Shown piece after piece: positions 34,055 to 41,734 of a stretch of DNA of 64,000 nucleotides; within the stretch, counting starts at the first letter, position 1; each line of letters starts with the position of its first letter. The stretch is from Paenibacillus chibensis (GTDB taxonomy: Bacteria > Bacillota > Bacilli > Paenibacillales > Paenibacillaceae), in assembly GCF_004001045.1 (NCBI RefSeq), contig NZ_BIMK01000010.1:147886-211885 (forward strand), read 5' to 3'. The position numbers and the translations under genes are program-made. The notes under the pieces were generated by a model. That model made no database searches, was not told the DNA's origin, and saw only the letters and a program-made list of their open reading frames with translations.

Positions 34055-35071
34055 CTATACCGTCATTCTTTGAATCGGAGATTGATATGGATTTCGACAC
34101 GGTGCTCCCAAGCTGTAAAAAATCTGTCCCTGATTCAGATTTGCCGTGCAGGACCAAAAGGTCGCCATTCCGTCGCGATGGCCGCATACCGGCGCATCAT
34201 GGTCGGACAATAATGCCTGCATAGAGCTTAGGGGATGTTCCGATGTCCTTAGAATCTCGGCCCCCTGCTCGCACAGCTTCCGGTATCGCTGACTTGAGTT
34301 GGGCCATTCCGGCTGATATGAACGCATTTCCGGATGGATAAAATGATTCGTCACGACCAGCAAACCATCCTCTAACGTCCGTACCGCCCTGTGATCCATA
34401 TGGACTTCTGCCACGTATGCCGTACCGGGATCGGCCAGAAAATAGCTCTTCGGCTCCTTCACCGGCAGCTTCAGCAGCCGCTTCAGCGCTTCCTCCGCAC
34501 TGCGGCAGGTTTCGAGCAGATAGCGGACGATCAGATGAAAGCTCATTCCCGGCTGCGCCGGATCGGGATGCTGCCCCGCACCGTTAAAGCTGACAAACAA
34601 GCCATGCTCGTTCAGCCCGTCAAAACGCCCGCCGATCAAGCCCTCATGCATCCCGATATGGGAATAACCCTTTTCCGGACGGGTTTGAATCAGATGTCTG
34701 CGGTTCTCAAAGTAGTAGTAGTCGTAATTCCGGCCGACAAGCATTCCTTCCGGTGTGAGCAGTGCGATGGCACTGCAGCCTCCCTGCACGCCAAGCGTCA
34801 AATGCCATAGCCATTGATCTTCGGTTAAATCGAGCGCAGCGGCGTACCCCCGGCATTCCTCAATGATCTCCGGATATATTTCTTCTACCAGGTCCCTGCA
34901 TTTGTGAGCATACTCCCTTTGTTCGGGGGTCAGAACCATCGGGCCATTAATCGGGAATCTCCCTTGTAATGCCGTTTGCCTGCCGATCTCTTCATGACTG
35001 CCCGACACCGTGTAGGCCTGATAATCCGCAGACTGTTCTTCCAGCAGATTTTGCTCCACAACAGACACCAC
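34055..35071 (-). CDS. C45-family peptidase/acyltransferase-like Ntn hydrolase
   Basis: A 338-residue Ntn-hydrolase-fold protein related to acyl-CoA:6-aminopenicillanate acyltransferase (C45) and linear amide C-N hydrolases. The expected catalytic Cys is in VQGGCSAIALL (about residue 99), followed by GMLVGRNYDYYY with the conserved Arg-Asn-x-Asp, RFDGLNEHGLFVSFNGAG and VTNHF. Members mature by self-cleavage before the Cys and hydrolyse amide bonds such as acyl-amino acids. The N-terminus (YQAYTVSGSHEEIGRQTALQ) is the usual C45 opening. No signal peptide, so the enzyme is cytosolic. It is 30 bases downstream of the hypothetical gene 35102-35617. Confidence 0.88.
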   Translation of the reverse strand: MVSVVEQNLLEEQSADYQAYTVSGSHEEIGRQTALQGRFPINGPMVLTPEQREYAHKCRDLVEEIYPEIIEECRGYAAALDLTEDQWLWHLTLGVQGGCSAIALLTPEGMLVGRNYDYYYFENRRHLIQTRPEKGYSHIGMHEGLIGGRFDGLNEHGLFVSFNGAGQHPDPAQPGMSFHLIVRYLLETCRSAEEALKRLLKLPVKEPKSYFLADPGTAYVAEVHMDHRAVRTLEDGLLVVTNHFIHPEMRSYQPEWPNSSQRYRKLCEQGAEILRTSEHPLSSMQALLSDHDAPVCGHRDGMATFWSCTANLNQGQIFYSLGAPCRNPYQSPIQRMTV

Positions 35072-35101
35072 CTTATCATCGGATTCGTGAAACTGAAAAG
35101 G

Positions 35102-35617
35102 CTACATGCGAACCGCGTGTTCAAAACGATGAATCCCAAAATCCTTGATCGATGAGTTCAGAATTGCTTCCCGCAACGGGTATAAATCCGGCGTAAACCG
35201 GACCTCGATCCCCATCTCCATCAATTGCGACAAGGAGTCGCGAATAACCGTTTTTTCGACAGGTTTTACCATTTCCCTGGAAATATAATACCCAGCCGTC
35301 GCATCAAACAGCTCAAAGGTCTCCGGCGGAAGCTCATACCTGTATAACGTAGTTTCCACAATCCGTTTGTACCAGCGGTTTTCCAGCGTCATGACGACGG
35401 GGGATGAAGATAGCCCGAAAAAGCGGATCTCATCTTCTGCGCTGATCCCTTCCTGCCTTCGATAAACAATGCGCGGACAATTCCTTGGAACGAAAAAAGT
35501 AAATGCATGCGCTTCGTCGATTGCCCACACCACTGGCGGCATGTCCGTCCGGTTCGCCTTCACGCGCGGATGGAACGCTTCGATATGTTCTTCCTCGCTG
35601 AAATGATATCGTTTCAT
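35102..35617 (-). CDS. Conserved hypothetical protein (DUF6886-like)
   Basis: A 171-residue cytosolic protein. Its opening (RYHFSEEEHIEAFHPRV), P-P-V-V-W-A-I-D-E-A-H-A-F-T-F-F-V-P-R-N-C-P-R-I, and RWYKRIVETTLYRYELP segments resemble a widespread Bacillota family I recall as DUF6886; function unknown. The F-x-P-R-x-C-P-R-I Cys-Pro element is the most conserved-looking site. GGGAGGTCTT precedes the ATG. It lies in a run with the small protein 35633-35761 and the alpha/beta hydrolase upstream, and the C45 hydrolase downstream, probably one operon. Confidence 0.78.
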   Translation of the reverse strand: MKRYHFSEEEHIEAFHPRVKANRTDMPPVVWAIDEAHAFTFFVPRNCPRIVYRRQEGISAEDEIRFFGLSSSPVVMTLENRWYKRIVETTLYRYELPPETFELFDATAGYYISREMVKPVEKTVIRDSLSQLMEMGIEVRFTPDLYPLREAILNSSIKDFGIHRFEHAVRM

Positions 35618-35632
35618 AAGACCTCCCTAAAA

Positions 35633-35761
35633 TCAATCCGGCTGCGGCGCCGTACAGTAAAGCATGCAAGGTCTATTCATCCATACTCCTGCCAAAAACA
35701 GACAAAACACGACGTCTGACAACAAAGCAGCGATGATTTTCCGGGTTAGGTACTTTCCCAT
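35633..35761 (-). CDS. Single-helix membrane microprotein (42 residues)
   Basis: An ATG with a strong GGGGGAGGTTTAC ribosome site opens a 42-codon frame. The product starts GKYLTRKIIAALLSDVVF and continues with a hydrophobic stretch to Gly25, so it is a basic-ended single membrane helix with a Cys-containing tail (CMLYCTAPQPD). It lies 17 bases after the alpha/beta hydrolase stop and 15 bases before the next gene, so the spacing fits an operon member. Function unknown; a non-translated spacer is the alternative. Confidence 0.5.
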   Translation of the reverse strand: MGKYLTRKIIAALLSDVVFCLFLAGVWMNRPCMLYCTAPQPD

Positions 35762-35777
35762 GTAAACCTCCCCCCGA

Positions 35778-36656
35778 TTACGTATAGTTTGATTCCAAAA
35801 ATGTCTTGATGCGATCGTTTATTTGTAGGATCTCGATGTCTGAAGGGAAATGGCCCATGGGAAAGACCTCGGTTTCCGGCGTTGTCATGATGCGGTGTGC
35901 CGCCTGGATCACCTTATTCGCAGGAAAAAAGATATCATGCGAACCGGCGATGACCAATGTAGGCGCGCCGTAGCGCTCAAGCTCCTTTTTCCCGGTGATC
36001 TTGGGCATTTCCTGTTCCAGACGGACGCTTTTGAAGATCTCGCCAATAATCTCGGCGTCCCTGGATTTCATTGTGCCACATGACATCGCATCCGCGATTT
36101 GAGCTAAAGCCTTTTCTGAGGAAGTCAGACGATACCGCAGCATGGGCAGCAAAATACACCGAATCATTTTCGGAATGGAACCCAGCGTCATGCCGGACGG
36201 AGATACCAAAATGGAGCAGGCAATCCTTTCAGGCTGAAAGGCGGCCAACCTTAGAATGATGCCCGCTCCATAGGATGGACCAATGAATGCGCTTTGCTCA
36301 ATGCCGAAATGATCCATCAGATCGCGAATCCAGAGCGCAAAGCTGTCATCCTTGGCAGAAATGCGCGTCTCTGCGCTGTATCCGGGATGCCCAATCGTAT
36401 CGGGCGCATAAACTCGGTAATCTTGAAATAATCCCGTGAACCAGGATAACGTCATGGGATTAATGCAGTTCCCGCCTTGAAAAACAAAAACCGGTTTACC
36501 ATCGCTCGGCCCCGATACCAGGACATGGGTAGATCCGAATCTAATGTCTACATGCTGCCGTTCCAGATCCTTCGGAAATGCAGTAAGATAGTCCTCATAA
36601 TACTGCTGTATCCGTTTTTTTCCTGTCTGGGTTCTGTATATCGTATGAACGGTCAT
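35778..36656 (-). CDS. Alpha/beta-fold hydrolase
   Basis: A 292-residue hydrolase. The nucleophile elbow is AFIGPSYGAGII (Ser in G-x-S-x-G), with the oxyanion-side strand PVFVFQGGNCINP, the acid candidate D in LVIAGSHDIFFPANKV and catalytic His in EVFPMGHFPSDIE. The substrate is unknown; the small lid (after GHPGYSAETRIS) is similar to many peroxidase/esterase-type hydrolases of Bacillota. Its ATG overlaps the stop of the HAD remnant by four bases, showing the two were once coupled. Confidence 0.88.
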   Translation of the reverse strand: MTVHTIYRTQTGKKRIQQYYEDYLTAFPKDLERQHVDIRFGSTHVLVSGPSDGKPVFVFQGGNCINPMTLSWFTGLFQDYRVYAPDTIGHPGYSAETRISAKDDSFALWIRDLMDHFGIEQSAFIGPSYGAGIILRLAAFQPERIACSILVSPSGMTLGSIPKMIRCILLPMLRYRLTSSEKALAQIADAMSCGTMKSRDAEIIGEIFKSVRLEQEMPKITGKKELERYGAPTLVIAGSHDIFFPANKVIQAAHRIMTTPETEVFPMGHFPSDIEILQINDRIKTFLESNYT

Positions 36657-37210
36657 GTCGTCCTCCTGTGATGAAATTCATCCATTATGCCCTGCCCAAA
36701 TCTTGGGTCTATTGTATTCATCCAGTCATGATTTGTATCGGCAAGCAGCGTATCCCACCCCAAGCTGCGGGCTACGATCAGGTTTTTCTCCTGGTCATCC
36801 ACATAGACAATCCGGGTATTCTTGGGCATGAAGGTTTCCACCCTTCGGAAGATCGCAGGATCCGGCTTGCAGCATCCCGTCTCGCTGGAAATCGTCACGC
36901 TCTTCACGAACGGTTTAACCTCCTCAAGGATCGGTTCCACCCACTCGCTGCAGTGATTGCTAAGCAGATGGATATCTGCCGATCGGTGCCAATCCTTAAG
37001 GCGATGCCATGCCGGCAGCGGTCTCAAAGCTTCCTGTAACGCGGATTGCAGTTCCGTTCTGTCCATGCCGGCATACGAATCGTCCAGCCACGACCAAAAA
37101 TCCTCTGCACGCGCTCGCCCTGTCCATAAGTTTTCTCTCAGCTCATGATTAAACCGATTCTTGATGGCCCTAGCATCGATGTTGGAACGGGCGGCAACCG
37201 CCTCCCTGCC
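36653..37210 (-). pseudogene. 5'-truncated HAD-superfamily hydrolase
   Basis: An open frame of 186 codons runs from a stop at 37211-37213. The last 137 codons (from the ATG at 37066) and about 47 codons upstream of it (GREAVAARSNIDARAIKNRF, then NLWTGRARAEDFWSWLDDSY) all align with a YihX/epoxide-hydrolase-type HAD protein: cap region, motif II (HLLSNH), motif III Lys (CCKPDPAIF) and motif IV (IVYVDD). Motif I, the D-x-D-x-T/V segment with the catalytic nucleophile, is missing, and it does not occur in any frame just upstream. No good start codon precedes the cap. The gene has lost its first 15-25 codons and should be inactive. Confidence 0.7.
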
Positions 37211-37349
37211 TCATCGATACCCACTCCGTTTCGTCGATTCCGTGAATGTTTATGCTCCTGATAGGGTTGTTCATACACGTTCACCGGAATATGCATTTTG
37301 TTCGATCTGCCTTTCAACCGTTTAGTAAGCCCCTCACATCTAGGAATGG

Positions 37350-37871
37350 TTACAGAAAAACCTCAGGATAGACGAGTTCGCCCTGGATGCGGCCAAGCGC
37401 GCCTTCCTGCAGCTCACACACCATGAAAACATCATCAGGCACAGCGAATTGCTTCAACTCCATACCAAAAGGGCGAGCAGGCTTAAATCCAAATTTCGGA
37501 TAGTATTCCGGGTGCCCTATTAATAAGACCAAGGGATACCCGAGATTCTGACATCGTTTCAATCCTTCCTGCATTAAAAGTTTGCCGACGCCCTGCTTTT
37601 GATGCTTGGGACTGACCGCCAATGGTGCCAGCGCAATCACTTCATCCCGTCCCCCTTCGTTTACGACCTCGGCTTTGCTCAACAGAATATGGCCGATAAT
37701 CTCCCCGTGCAGCTCTGCTACTACGGACAATTCGGGGATAAAGCCTGCGGAAACCCGGATGTTACTCACTAATAACGATTCGTCATCACGATCGCCAAAA
37801 GCATGGTAGAGTAGTTCGGCTACCTTTTCAGTGTCTTCCGGTTGTTCAGTTCGAATGTTTAGGTTTGTCAT
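37350..37871 (-). CDS. GNAT-family N-acetyltransferase (YhbS-like)
   Basis: A 173-residue GNAT. NIRTEQPEDTEKVAELLYHAF, the strand VVAELHGEIIGHILLSKAEV, acetyl-CoA loop SPKHQKQGVGKLLMQEGL and LIGHPEYYPKFGFKPARPFGM are the pattern of the YhbS family (G-x-P-x-Y-Y-x-R/K-F-G-F). These are widespread but the substrate is unsettled. The ATG follows GGAGACAGC. It is followed downstream by no clear terminator and preceded by another GNAT gene 29 bases away, likely cotranscribed. Confidence 0.9.
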   Translation of the reverse strand: MTNLNIRTEQPEDTEKVAELLYHAFGDRDDESLLVSNIRVSAGFIPELSVVAELHGEIIGHILLSKAEVVNEGGRDEVIALAPLAVSPKHQKQGVGKLLMQEGLKRCQNLGYPLVLLIGHPEYYPKFGFKPARPFGMELKQFAVPDDVFMVCELQEGALGRIQGELVYPEVFL

Positions 37872-37900
37872 GCTGTCTCCTTTTCGTCATACATCATTTT

Positions 37901-38395
37901 TTATTTCTCAGCCCATCTGCTGTCGCATAAAACAACGGACGTCTCAATCTGCCGATCCGGTACGCTCCAGTACTGGCGCAGCAGCATTTCCTTCTCGGCG
38001 GAAGATACGCGCTGGAATCCGTTTTTTTCGTAGAAGGAAATCGCCCATACGGCAGCGGCCCATGTCCCGATCAGAACCGGACGGTCTGCGAGCGACATCA
38101 GATGATGTAGCAGTCTGGTGCCAATGCCTCCTTGGCGGTGGCTTGATCTTACATAAGCATGCCTGATAAGCGCCACGTCGCCCTTATTCTGGATTCCCAT
38201 GACGCCGACGAGACGGCCATCTTCCTCATATCCCCAAAAAACAACCCCGTCCTCGATTTCGTGCCCCAGTTCATCCTCAGACATATAAGGCTCATGATAG
38301 CGGTCTTCCGGAATCACGCCCCGGTAAGCCTGTGAAGCGTCGTTAATGATATCAAATATCGCTTGAACATCCCGTGAATCGCATAATCGAATCAT
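37901..38395 (-). CDS. GNAT-family N-acetyltransferase
   Basis: A 164-residue GNAT with RLCDSRDVQAIFDIINDASQ at the N-terminus, GVMGIQNKGDVALIRHAYVRSSHRQGGIGTRLL containing the acetyl-CoA loop (R-Q-G-G-I-G-T), and AVWAISFYEKNGFQRVS. The tail (EKEMLLRQYWSVPDRQIETSVV) is characteristic of a family found in many Bacillota and proteobacteria. Substrate unknown. It is 36 bases downstream of the VOC gene and probably cotranscribed with it. Confidence 0.9.
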   Translation of the reverse strand: MIRLCDSRDVQAIFDIINDASQAYRGVIPEDRYHEPYMSEDELGHEIEDGVVFWGYEEDGRLVGVMGIQNKGDVALIRHAYVRSSHRQGGIGTRLLHHLMSLADRPVLIGTWAAAVWAISFYEKNGFQRVSSAEKEMLLRQYWSVPDRQIETSVVLCDSRWAEK

Positions 38396-38431
38396 GACAG
38401 ATCCCTCCCAGCTTAACCAAATTTAACAATG

Positions 38432-38827
38432 TTAAAATATAAGTTCACAATCATGATGCTCCCATACATCGAACAAATTGCCATCCGGGTCTTCGAGGAC
38501 AAAGAACTTACCGTACTTGCCTTCATCGGCAATATTGCCGACCTGCACCTGCTCCGACTTCAAAACCGCGTGCAAAGATTCAATATCATTGGTGAAAAAT
38601 GTAATCACCCATCGCTTCCGGTTATTCACTTCAAAGGTCGCTCTGGAATCATGATCGCTTTGAATCAGATCCAGAATCGGGCGGTTCTCGCGAAACAAGC
38701 TCAAATACCCTTCCCTCTTGTTCCGGACTTGAAAGCCGAAATGCTTCGTATACCAAGCCGCCGCCTGCTCTACGTCTTTCACCGGGATCACGTTGTATGC
38801 AATTCCCAAAATACGGCCTTCCGCCAT
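38432..38827 (-). CDS. VOC (glyoxalase/bleomycin-resistance) superfamily protein
   Basis: About 131 residues from the ATG at 38827 (MAEGRILGIAYNVIPVKDVEQ), preceded by GGAGAG. It is a single VOC fold of two beta-alpha-beta-beta-beta units: YNVIPVKDVEQAAAWYTKHFGFQV, FRENRPILDLIQ, VITFFTNDIESLHAVLKSEQV and FFVLEDPDGNLFDVWE, where the final Glu is the usual metal ligand. Substrate cannot be predicted; members include glyoxalases, dioxygenases and drug-binding proteins. It heads a unit with two GNAT genes. Confidence 0.88.
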   Translation of the reverse strand: MAEGRILGIAYNVIPVKDVEQAAAWYTKHFGFQVRNKREGYLSLFRENRPILDLIQSDHDSRATFEVNNRKRWVITFFTNDIESLHAVLKSEQVQVGNIADEGKYGKFFVLEDPDGNLFDVWEHHDCELIF

Positions 38828-39261
38828 GAAATCACTCTCCATCATAAAGAATATTATCGTAATCGGTAAGGTTAAGTAGCTGCTACAATATTCTAGATAA
38901 TTATACCTTCATTTCCATATGCAGGGAATCATTCATCCGGCTGATTGTTTCGACAAAGCAAACGGGGTATAAAAAAAGAGCGGTCAAGCCGCTCTCATAC
39001 CTGGATCGTTCTGAAGTCGTTCATTTTGTCAGGAATCGAGAGACAGCTTCGGCCGTTTGTTTTCACTTTGAAAGGCATCGCTTGCCAGATGTAACCCGGG
39101 CCACCTCTTGTCCGAATCGCTCACAGATCTCTTCACTGTCCATGCCTCTTTCCGAGCCTTCCATACGTAAAGAGAACGGCGTACCGGACACCTTCAGGTC
39201 ACTGAAGCTTATGAATGATCTTTCCTTTTTATGTAATAAAACCCTGCGTCTCTTGCCTTAT
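38828..39261. other. Gene-poor stretch with decayed coding sequence and an orphan terminator
   Basis: No intact gene is present. A good minus-strand terminator lies at 38971-38994. Between it and 39262 the minus strand has short coding-like runs in different frames separated by stops (for example SDLKVSGTPFSLRMEGSERG and WQAMPFKVKTNGRSCLS). With the truncated methyltransferase to the right this looks like the debris of one or more genes that once used that terminator. Confidence 0.5.
38971..38994 (-). terminator. Rho-independent terminator without an intact gene upstream
   Basis: On the minus strand GAGCGG-loop-CCGCTC is followed by seven T residues. The nearest intact minus-strand stop is more than 400 bases away (39445). 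Confidence 0.8.
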
Positions 39262-39429
39262 TCAATCGCAGCCTAAATCGAGAATCCTCTTCCCGCTCAC
39301 ATCGCCCAGCAGCTGCTTGATGATCGGTTTCTCGATCGTATCATTGGGATTCTCGCTCCCCTGCCTTCTATCCATATAACGCTTGAAAATCAAGGGATCA
39401 TAATAAAATCCGGAATCGTTCTGTTTCAT
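39262..39429 (-). pseudogene. N-terminal remnant of a SAM-dependent methyltransferase
   Basis: A 55-codon frame with a good GGGAGGGCTAT ribosome site. The product begins MKQNDSGFYYDPLIFKRYMD and has N-P-N-D-T-I-E-K-P, then stops inside motif I (KRILDLGCD followed by TGA), where class I methyltransferases continue with the SAM-binding G-x-G. Relatives of this family are about 240 residues long, so about three quarters of the gene is missing. The debris to the left (38996-39261) does not restore the rest in any frame I can see. It is 16 bases downstream of the VanZ-like gene. Confidence 0.7.
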
Positions 39430-39444
39430 ATAGCCCTCCCATCG

Positions 39445-39882
39445 TCAGATCTTTTGTGAGCATAGCCGGTAAACCATAAAACCAAGCGAAGCGCCAATGC
39501 CGTTTAGAATCACGTCATCGATGTCACCGATGCCTACCCGGAGTATGGTCTGCAGGAACTCCAGCACGATTACGGAAGCCGTGAACCATGTCAAAAACAG
39601 ACTGTATCTTCTTAAGCCCGGGAACAGGAATGGAAGCAGTACTCCAAATGGCATAAAAACCCCGATGTTCCCAGCCAAATTAATGATCGTCGTTCCCAGG
39701 TTATCCGTGTTCAGATTAAAGATATAACCAAAAATCGTATTCAGCGGCACCAGATTAAATTGAAGCCCGATATGGGCCGCGCGGCCGAATCCCCGAAACA
39801 TCCAGTATACTAAACAAACGCTATACCCAACGAATAACAGCCAGGCGAGAACTTTTAATGCTTGACGTTGTTTAGGCTGCAA
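39445..39882 (-). CDS. VanZ-like membrane protein
   Basis: A 145-residue VanZ-family (PF04892) protein with four to five helices: FVGYSVCLVYWMF at the start, FNLVPLNTIFGY (the N-x-x-P-x-x-x-I/F signature), NLAGNIGVFMPFGVLLPFL and the end IGDIDDVILNGIGASLGFMVYRL. The N-x-x-N-x-x-x-F-x-P-x-G and D-x-x-D-x-x-x-N-x-x-G motifs are intact. VanZ gives low-level teicoplanin resistance in enterococci by an unknown mechanism; chromosomal homologues are common and usually unrelated to resistance clusters. Confidence 0.92.
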   Translation of the reverse strand: MQPKQRQALKVLAWLLFVGYSVCLVYWMFRGFGRAAHIGLQFNLVPLNTIFGYIFNLNTDNLGTTIINLAGNIGVFMPFGVLLPFLFPGLRRYSLFLTWFTASVIVLEFLQTILRVGIGDIDDVILNGIGASLGFMVYRLCSQKI

Positions 39883-39925
39883 AGGTACCTCCTGCTCATG
39901 TCATAATGATGAACCGTAAGCGGCT

Positions 39926-40183
39926 TTATTTGTTCCAATTCCGCAGCGGTTTCTCCAGCGCATATAAATCGTCGTCGATCTGAGCCATTTTTTCTGTGAT
40001 GAATGCTCTTGCATCCTCGATCGCTTTGTTATAGATATACGGCCCGAGTTCGCTGATCATAAAGTCGATGAGCTGTTCCGCGCCCAGCTGCCCGATGCTT
40101 TCCGAACGCTCGTCTTCAAAATAACCTTGAACTCGGCTCGCGATTTCAAGTTTCTGTTCCTTTGGCAGTTTGATCGGTATCAT
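39926..40183 (-). CDS. DUF2164 family protein
   Basis: An 85-residue cytosolic protein from the ATG at 40183, nine bases after GGAGG. IPIKLPKEQKLEIASRVQGY, F-E-D-E-R-S-E-S-I-G-Q-L-G-A-E-Q-L-I-D-F and LGPYIYNKAIEDA match the small DUF2164 family (about 80 residues), whose function is unknown. A longer frame exists upstream but would overlap the serine-hydrolase gene and lacks coding character. It is downstream of that hydrolase, possibly cotranscribed. Confidence 0.88.
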   Translation of the reverse strand: MIPIKLPKEQKLEIASRVQGYFEDERSESIGQLGAEQLIDFMISELGPYIYNKAIEDARAFITEKMAQIDDDLYALEKPLRNWNK

Positions 40184-40244
40184 ATTCCGTAACCTCCAAT
40201 TCGGTCCTTTGCGGACTCCATTTTTGTGAAATGAAAAACGGGCA

Positions 40245-41243
40245 TTACCTGACCATATCCAAAATAGCTTCATGCAAAATCGGCCGCAGCTCCTTGACCT
40301 CGTGATCTCTGCCCAAATGTACGCCATTGGTCAAAAAGACGACGCTCAATTGGTGTGCTGGATCTATCCACAGACTTGTACCGGTATATCCCGTATGCCC
40401 GAAGCTGCCGGACGGCCAATGAGGACCGCAGGACATCATCGAATCCGGACCTTCATGAACCTGCCACCCGATGCCGCGCCCCTTGATAACCGACTTGGTG
40501 CAGGCATCAACCGACGCACGCGTCAACAAAGCGTGCTGCTCCGGAAATAGCCAGGCTCGCGCGTATCTGGAAAGATCATCCGCGGTTGAGAATAGACCCG
40601 CACTGCCTGCCACTCCCCCTAGACGATAGCAGGTTTCATCATGAACCTCGCCATGCAGGTACTTTTCGCCGTCCCACTCGGTGGGAGCAATCCGTTCACG
40701 CAGGCTGGCGGGTGGATTAAAGAAGCTGTCGGTCATGCCAAGCGGAGCAAAAATGGCTTCCTTCGCAACGATGTCCAGAGGTTTTTTCGTCAGCCGCGTA
40801 ATGATCCAGCCGACAAGGACCATTCCGATATCGCTGTACGAAACACGTTCACCCGGGCTGAATTCCAGCTCCAGCGCGAATATTTCCTGAATATCAAGGC
40901 TCTTATAGCGCTCCCTGAAGTCCGGCAGTACCGAAGGCAGACCCGATATATGCCTTAAGCAATGCTCGATCGTGACTTCGGAGTGACGAAACTCCGGAAT
41001 ATATTGCTGAACCGGATCCTGCAGCGACAGCGTGCCGGACTGAACCAGCTGCATGATGGCCGGCAGCGTGACGACAACTTTGGTTAGCGAAGCGGCATCA
41101 AAGATCGTATCCAGCGAAGCGTTCCCGAAAGCCGACTGCCATTTCAGCTTGTTGCCCGCTTGGATATCAATAACGGCAGCCGGTATTTTCTTCGCTGCAA
41201 CCCAGCCCTCGATTAAATGATGAATTTGTTCGATTCCTTTCAT
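40245..41243 (-). CDS. Beta-lactamase-fold serine hydrolase (class C/PBP-like)
   Basis: About 332 residues. The serine-nucleophile motif is FDAASLTKVV (S-x-x-K), the Tyr motif is RVSYSDIG (Y-S-D for Y-x-N) and the third motif is GHTGYTG (H-T-G for K-T-G). These variants are typical of esterase/DD-peptidase-like relatives and not of true AmpC. No signal peptide is evident, so it is probably cytosolic, acting on esters or cell-wall fragments. The start ATG (41243) has GGTGACTGTT upstream; a GTG three codons earlier is possible. Confidence 0.9.
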   Translation of the reverse strand: MKGIEQIHHLIEGWVAAKKIPAAVIDIQAGNKLKWQSAFGNASLDTIFDAASLTKVVVTLPAIMQLVQSGTLSLQDPVQQYIPEFRHSEVTIEHCLRHISGLPSVLPDFRERYKSLDIQEIFALELEFSPGERVSYSDIGMVLVGWIITRLTKKPLDIVAKEAIFAPLGMTDSFFNPPASLRERIAPTEWDGEKYLHGEVHDETCYRLGGVAGSAGLFSTADDLSRYARAWLFPEQHALLTRASVDACTKSVIKGRGIGWQVHEGPDSMMSCGPHWPSGSFGHTGYTGTSLWIDPAHQLSVVFLTNGVHLGRDHEVKELRPILHEAILDMVR

Positions 41244-41298
41244 AACAGTCACCGCTTTCTATAATTGAATGCATGAAACAGGGATGTCAGCCTGACCG

Positions 41299-41586
41299 TT
41301 AATCCTTTTTCGCTAGCCCGACTACGCTGACAAGCATCCCGAGCAAGATCGTAATGAAGCTTAGGCTCGGCATGAGAAATTTGAAATCCGGTATGTCATT
41401 AAAAATGAATCCGAGTATGATCAGCTCCGCGCCAAAAAACATGAACTTTTTGCCGGTTAACCGCTCGCGATTGACGAATAGGACAATGATACCGATTACA
41501 ATAACAAGTATAATCAACAAGCAGATGATTTGAAATCCCAATTCGGTTAAAGAGAATAAGTTAAACAAGGTATTCCGTGACTCCAC
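41299..41586 (-). CDS. Small membrane protein with three predicted helices
   Basis: A 95-residue protein starting at GTG (41586) with GGAGGGGGATGCT upstream. Helices lie at about 16-38, 48-63 and 72-92, with the Phe-rich loop FNDIPDFKF between the last two and a basic C-terminus (LAKKD). I do not recognise the family. It lies in the same direction as the beta-lactamase-fold hydrolase, 55 bases upstream of it, and they may be cotranscribed. Confidence 0.7.
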   Translation of the reverse strand: MESRNTLFNLFSLTELGFQIICLLIILVIVIGIIVLFVNRERLTGKKFMFFGAELIILGFIFNDIPDFKFLMPSLSFITILLGMLVSVVGLAKKD

Positions 41587-41680
41587 AGCATCCCCCTCCT
41601 TTCAATTCTATCCGAATTATTCCATATATTATGCTTTTTGTATACGCTCTAGCGGTATCCCTACACAAATCTACTCAGAC

Positions 41681-41709
41681 AAAAAAACATCCCTGATCAT
41701 CAGAGGATG
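41681..41709 (-). terminator. Rho-independent terminator of the LacI-type regulator gene
   Basis: CATCC-CTGAT / ATCAG-GGATG (one bulge) is followed on the minus strand by seven T residues, about 26 bases past the stop at 41735. Confidence 0.85.
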
Positions 41710-41734
41710 CTCCCTGCAAAGGTATGATATCATT

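Noticed and set aside
33834..34073. Plus-strand 79-codon frame over the candidate ncRNA
   Set aside because: No ribosome site, composition not protein-like, and it includes the terminator stem; the minus-strand RNA explains the sequence better.
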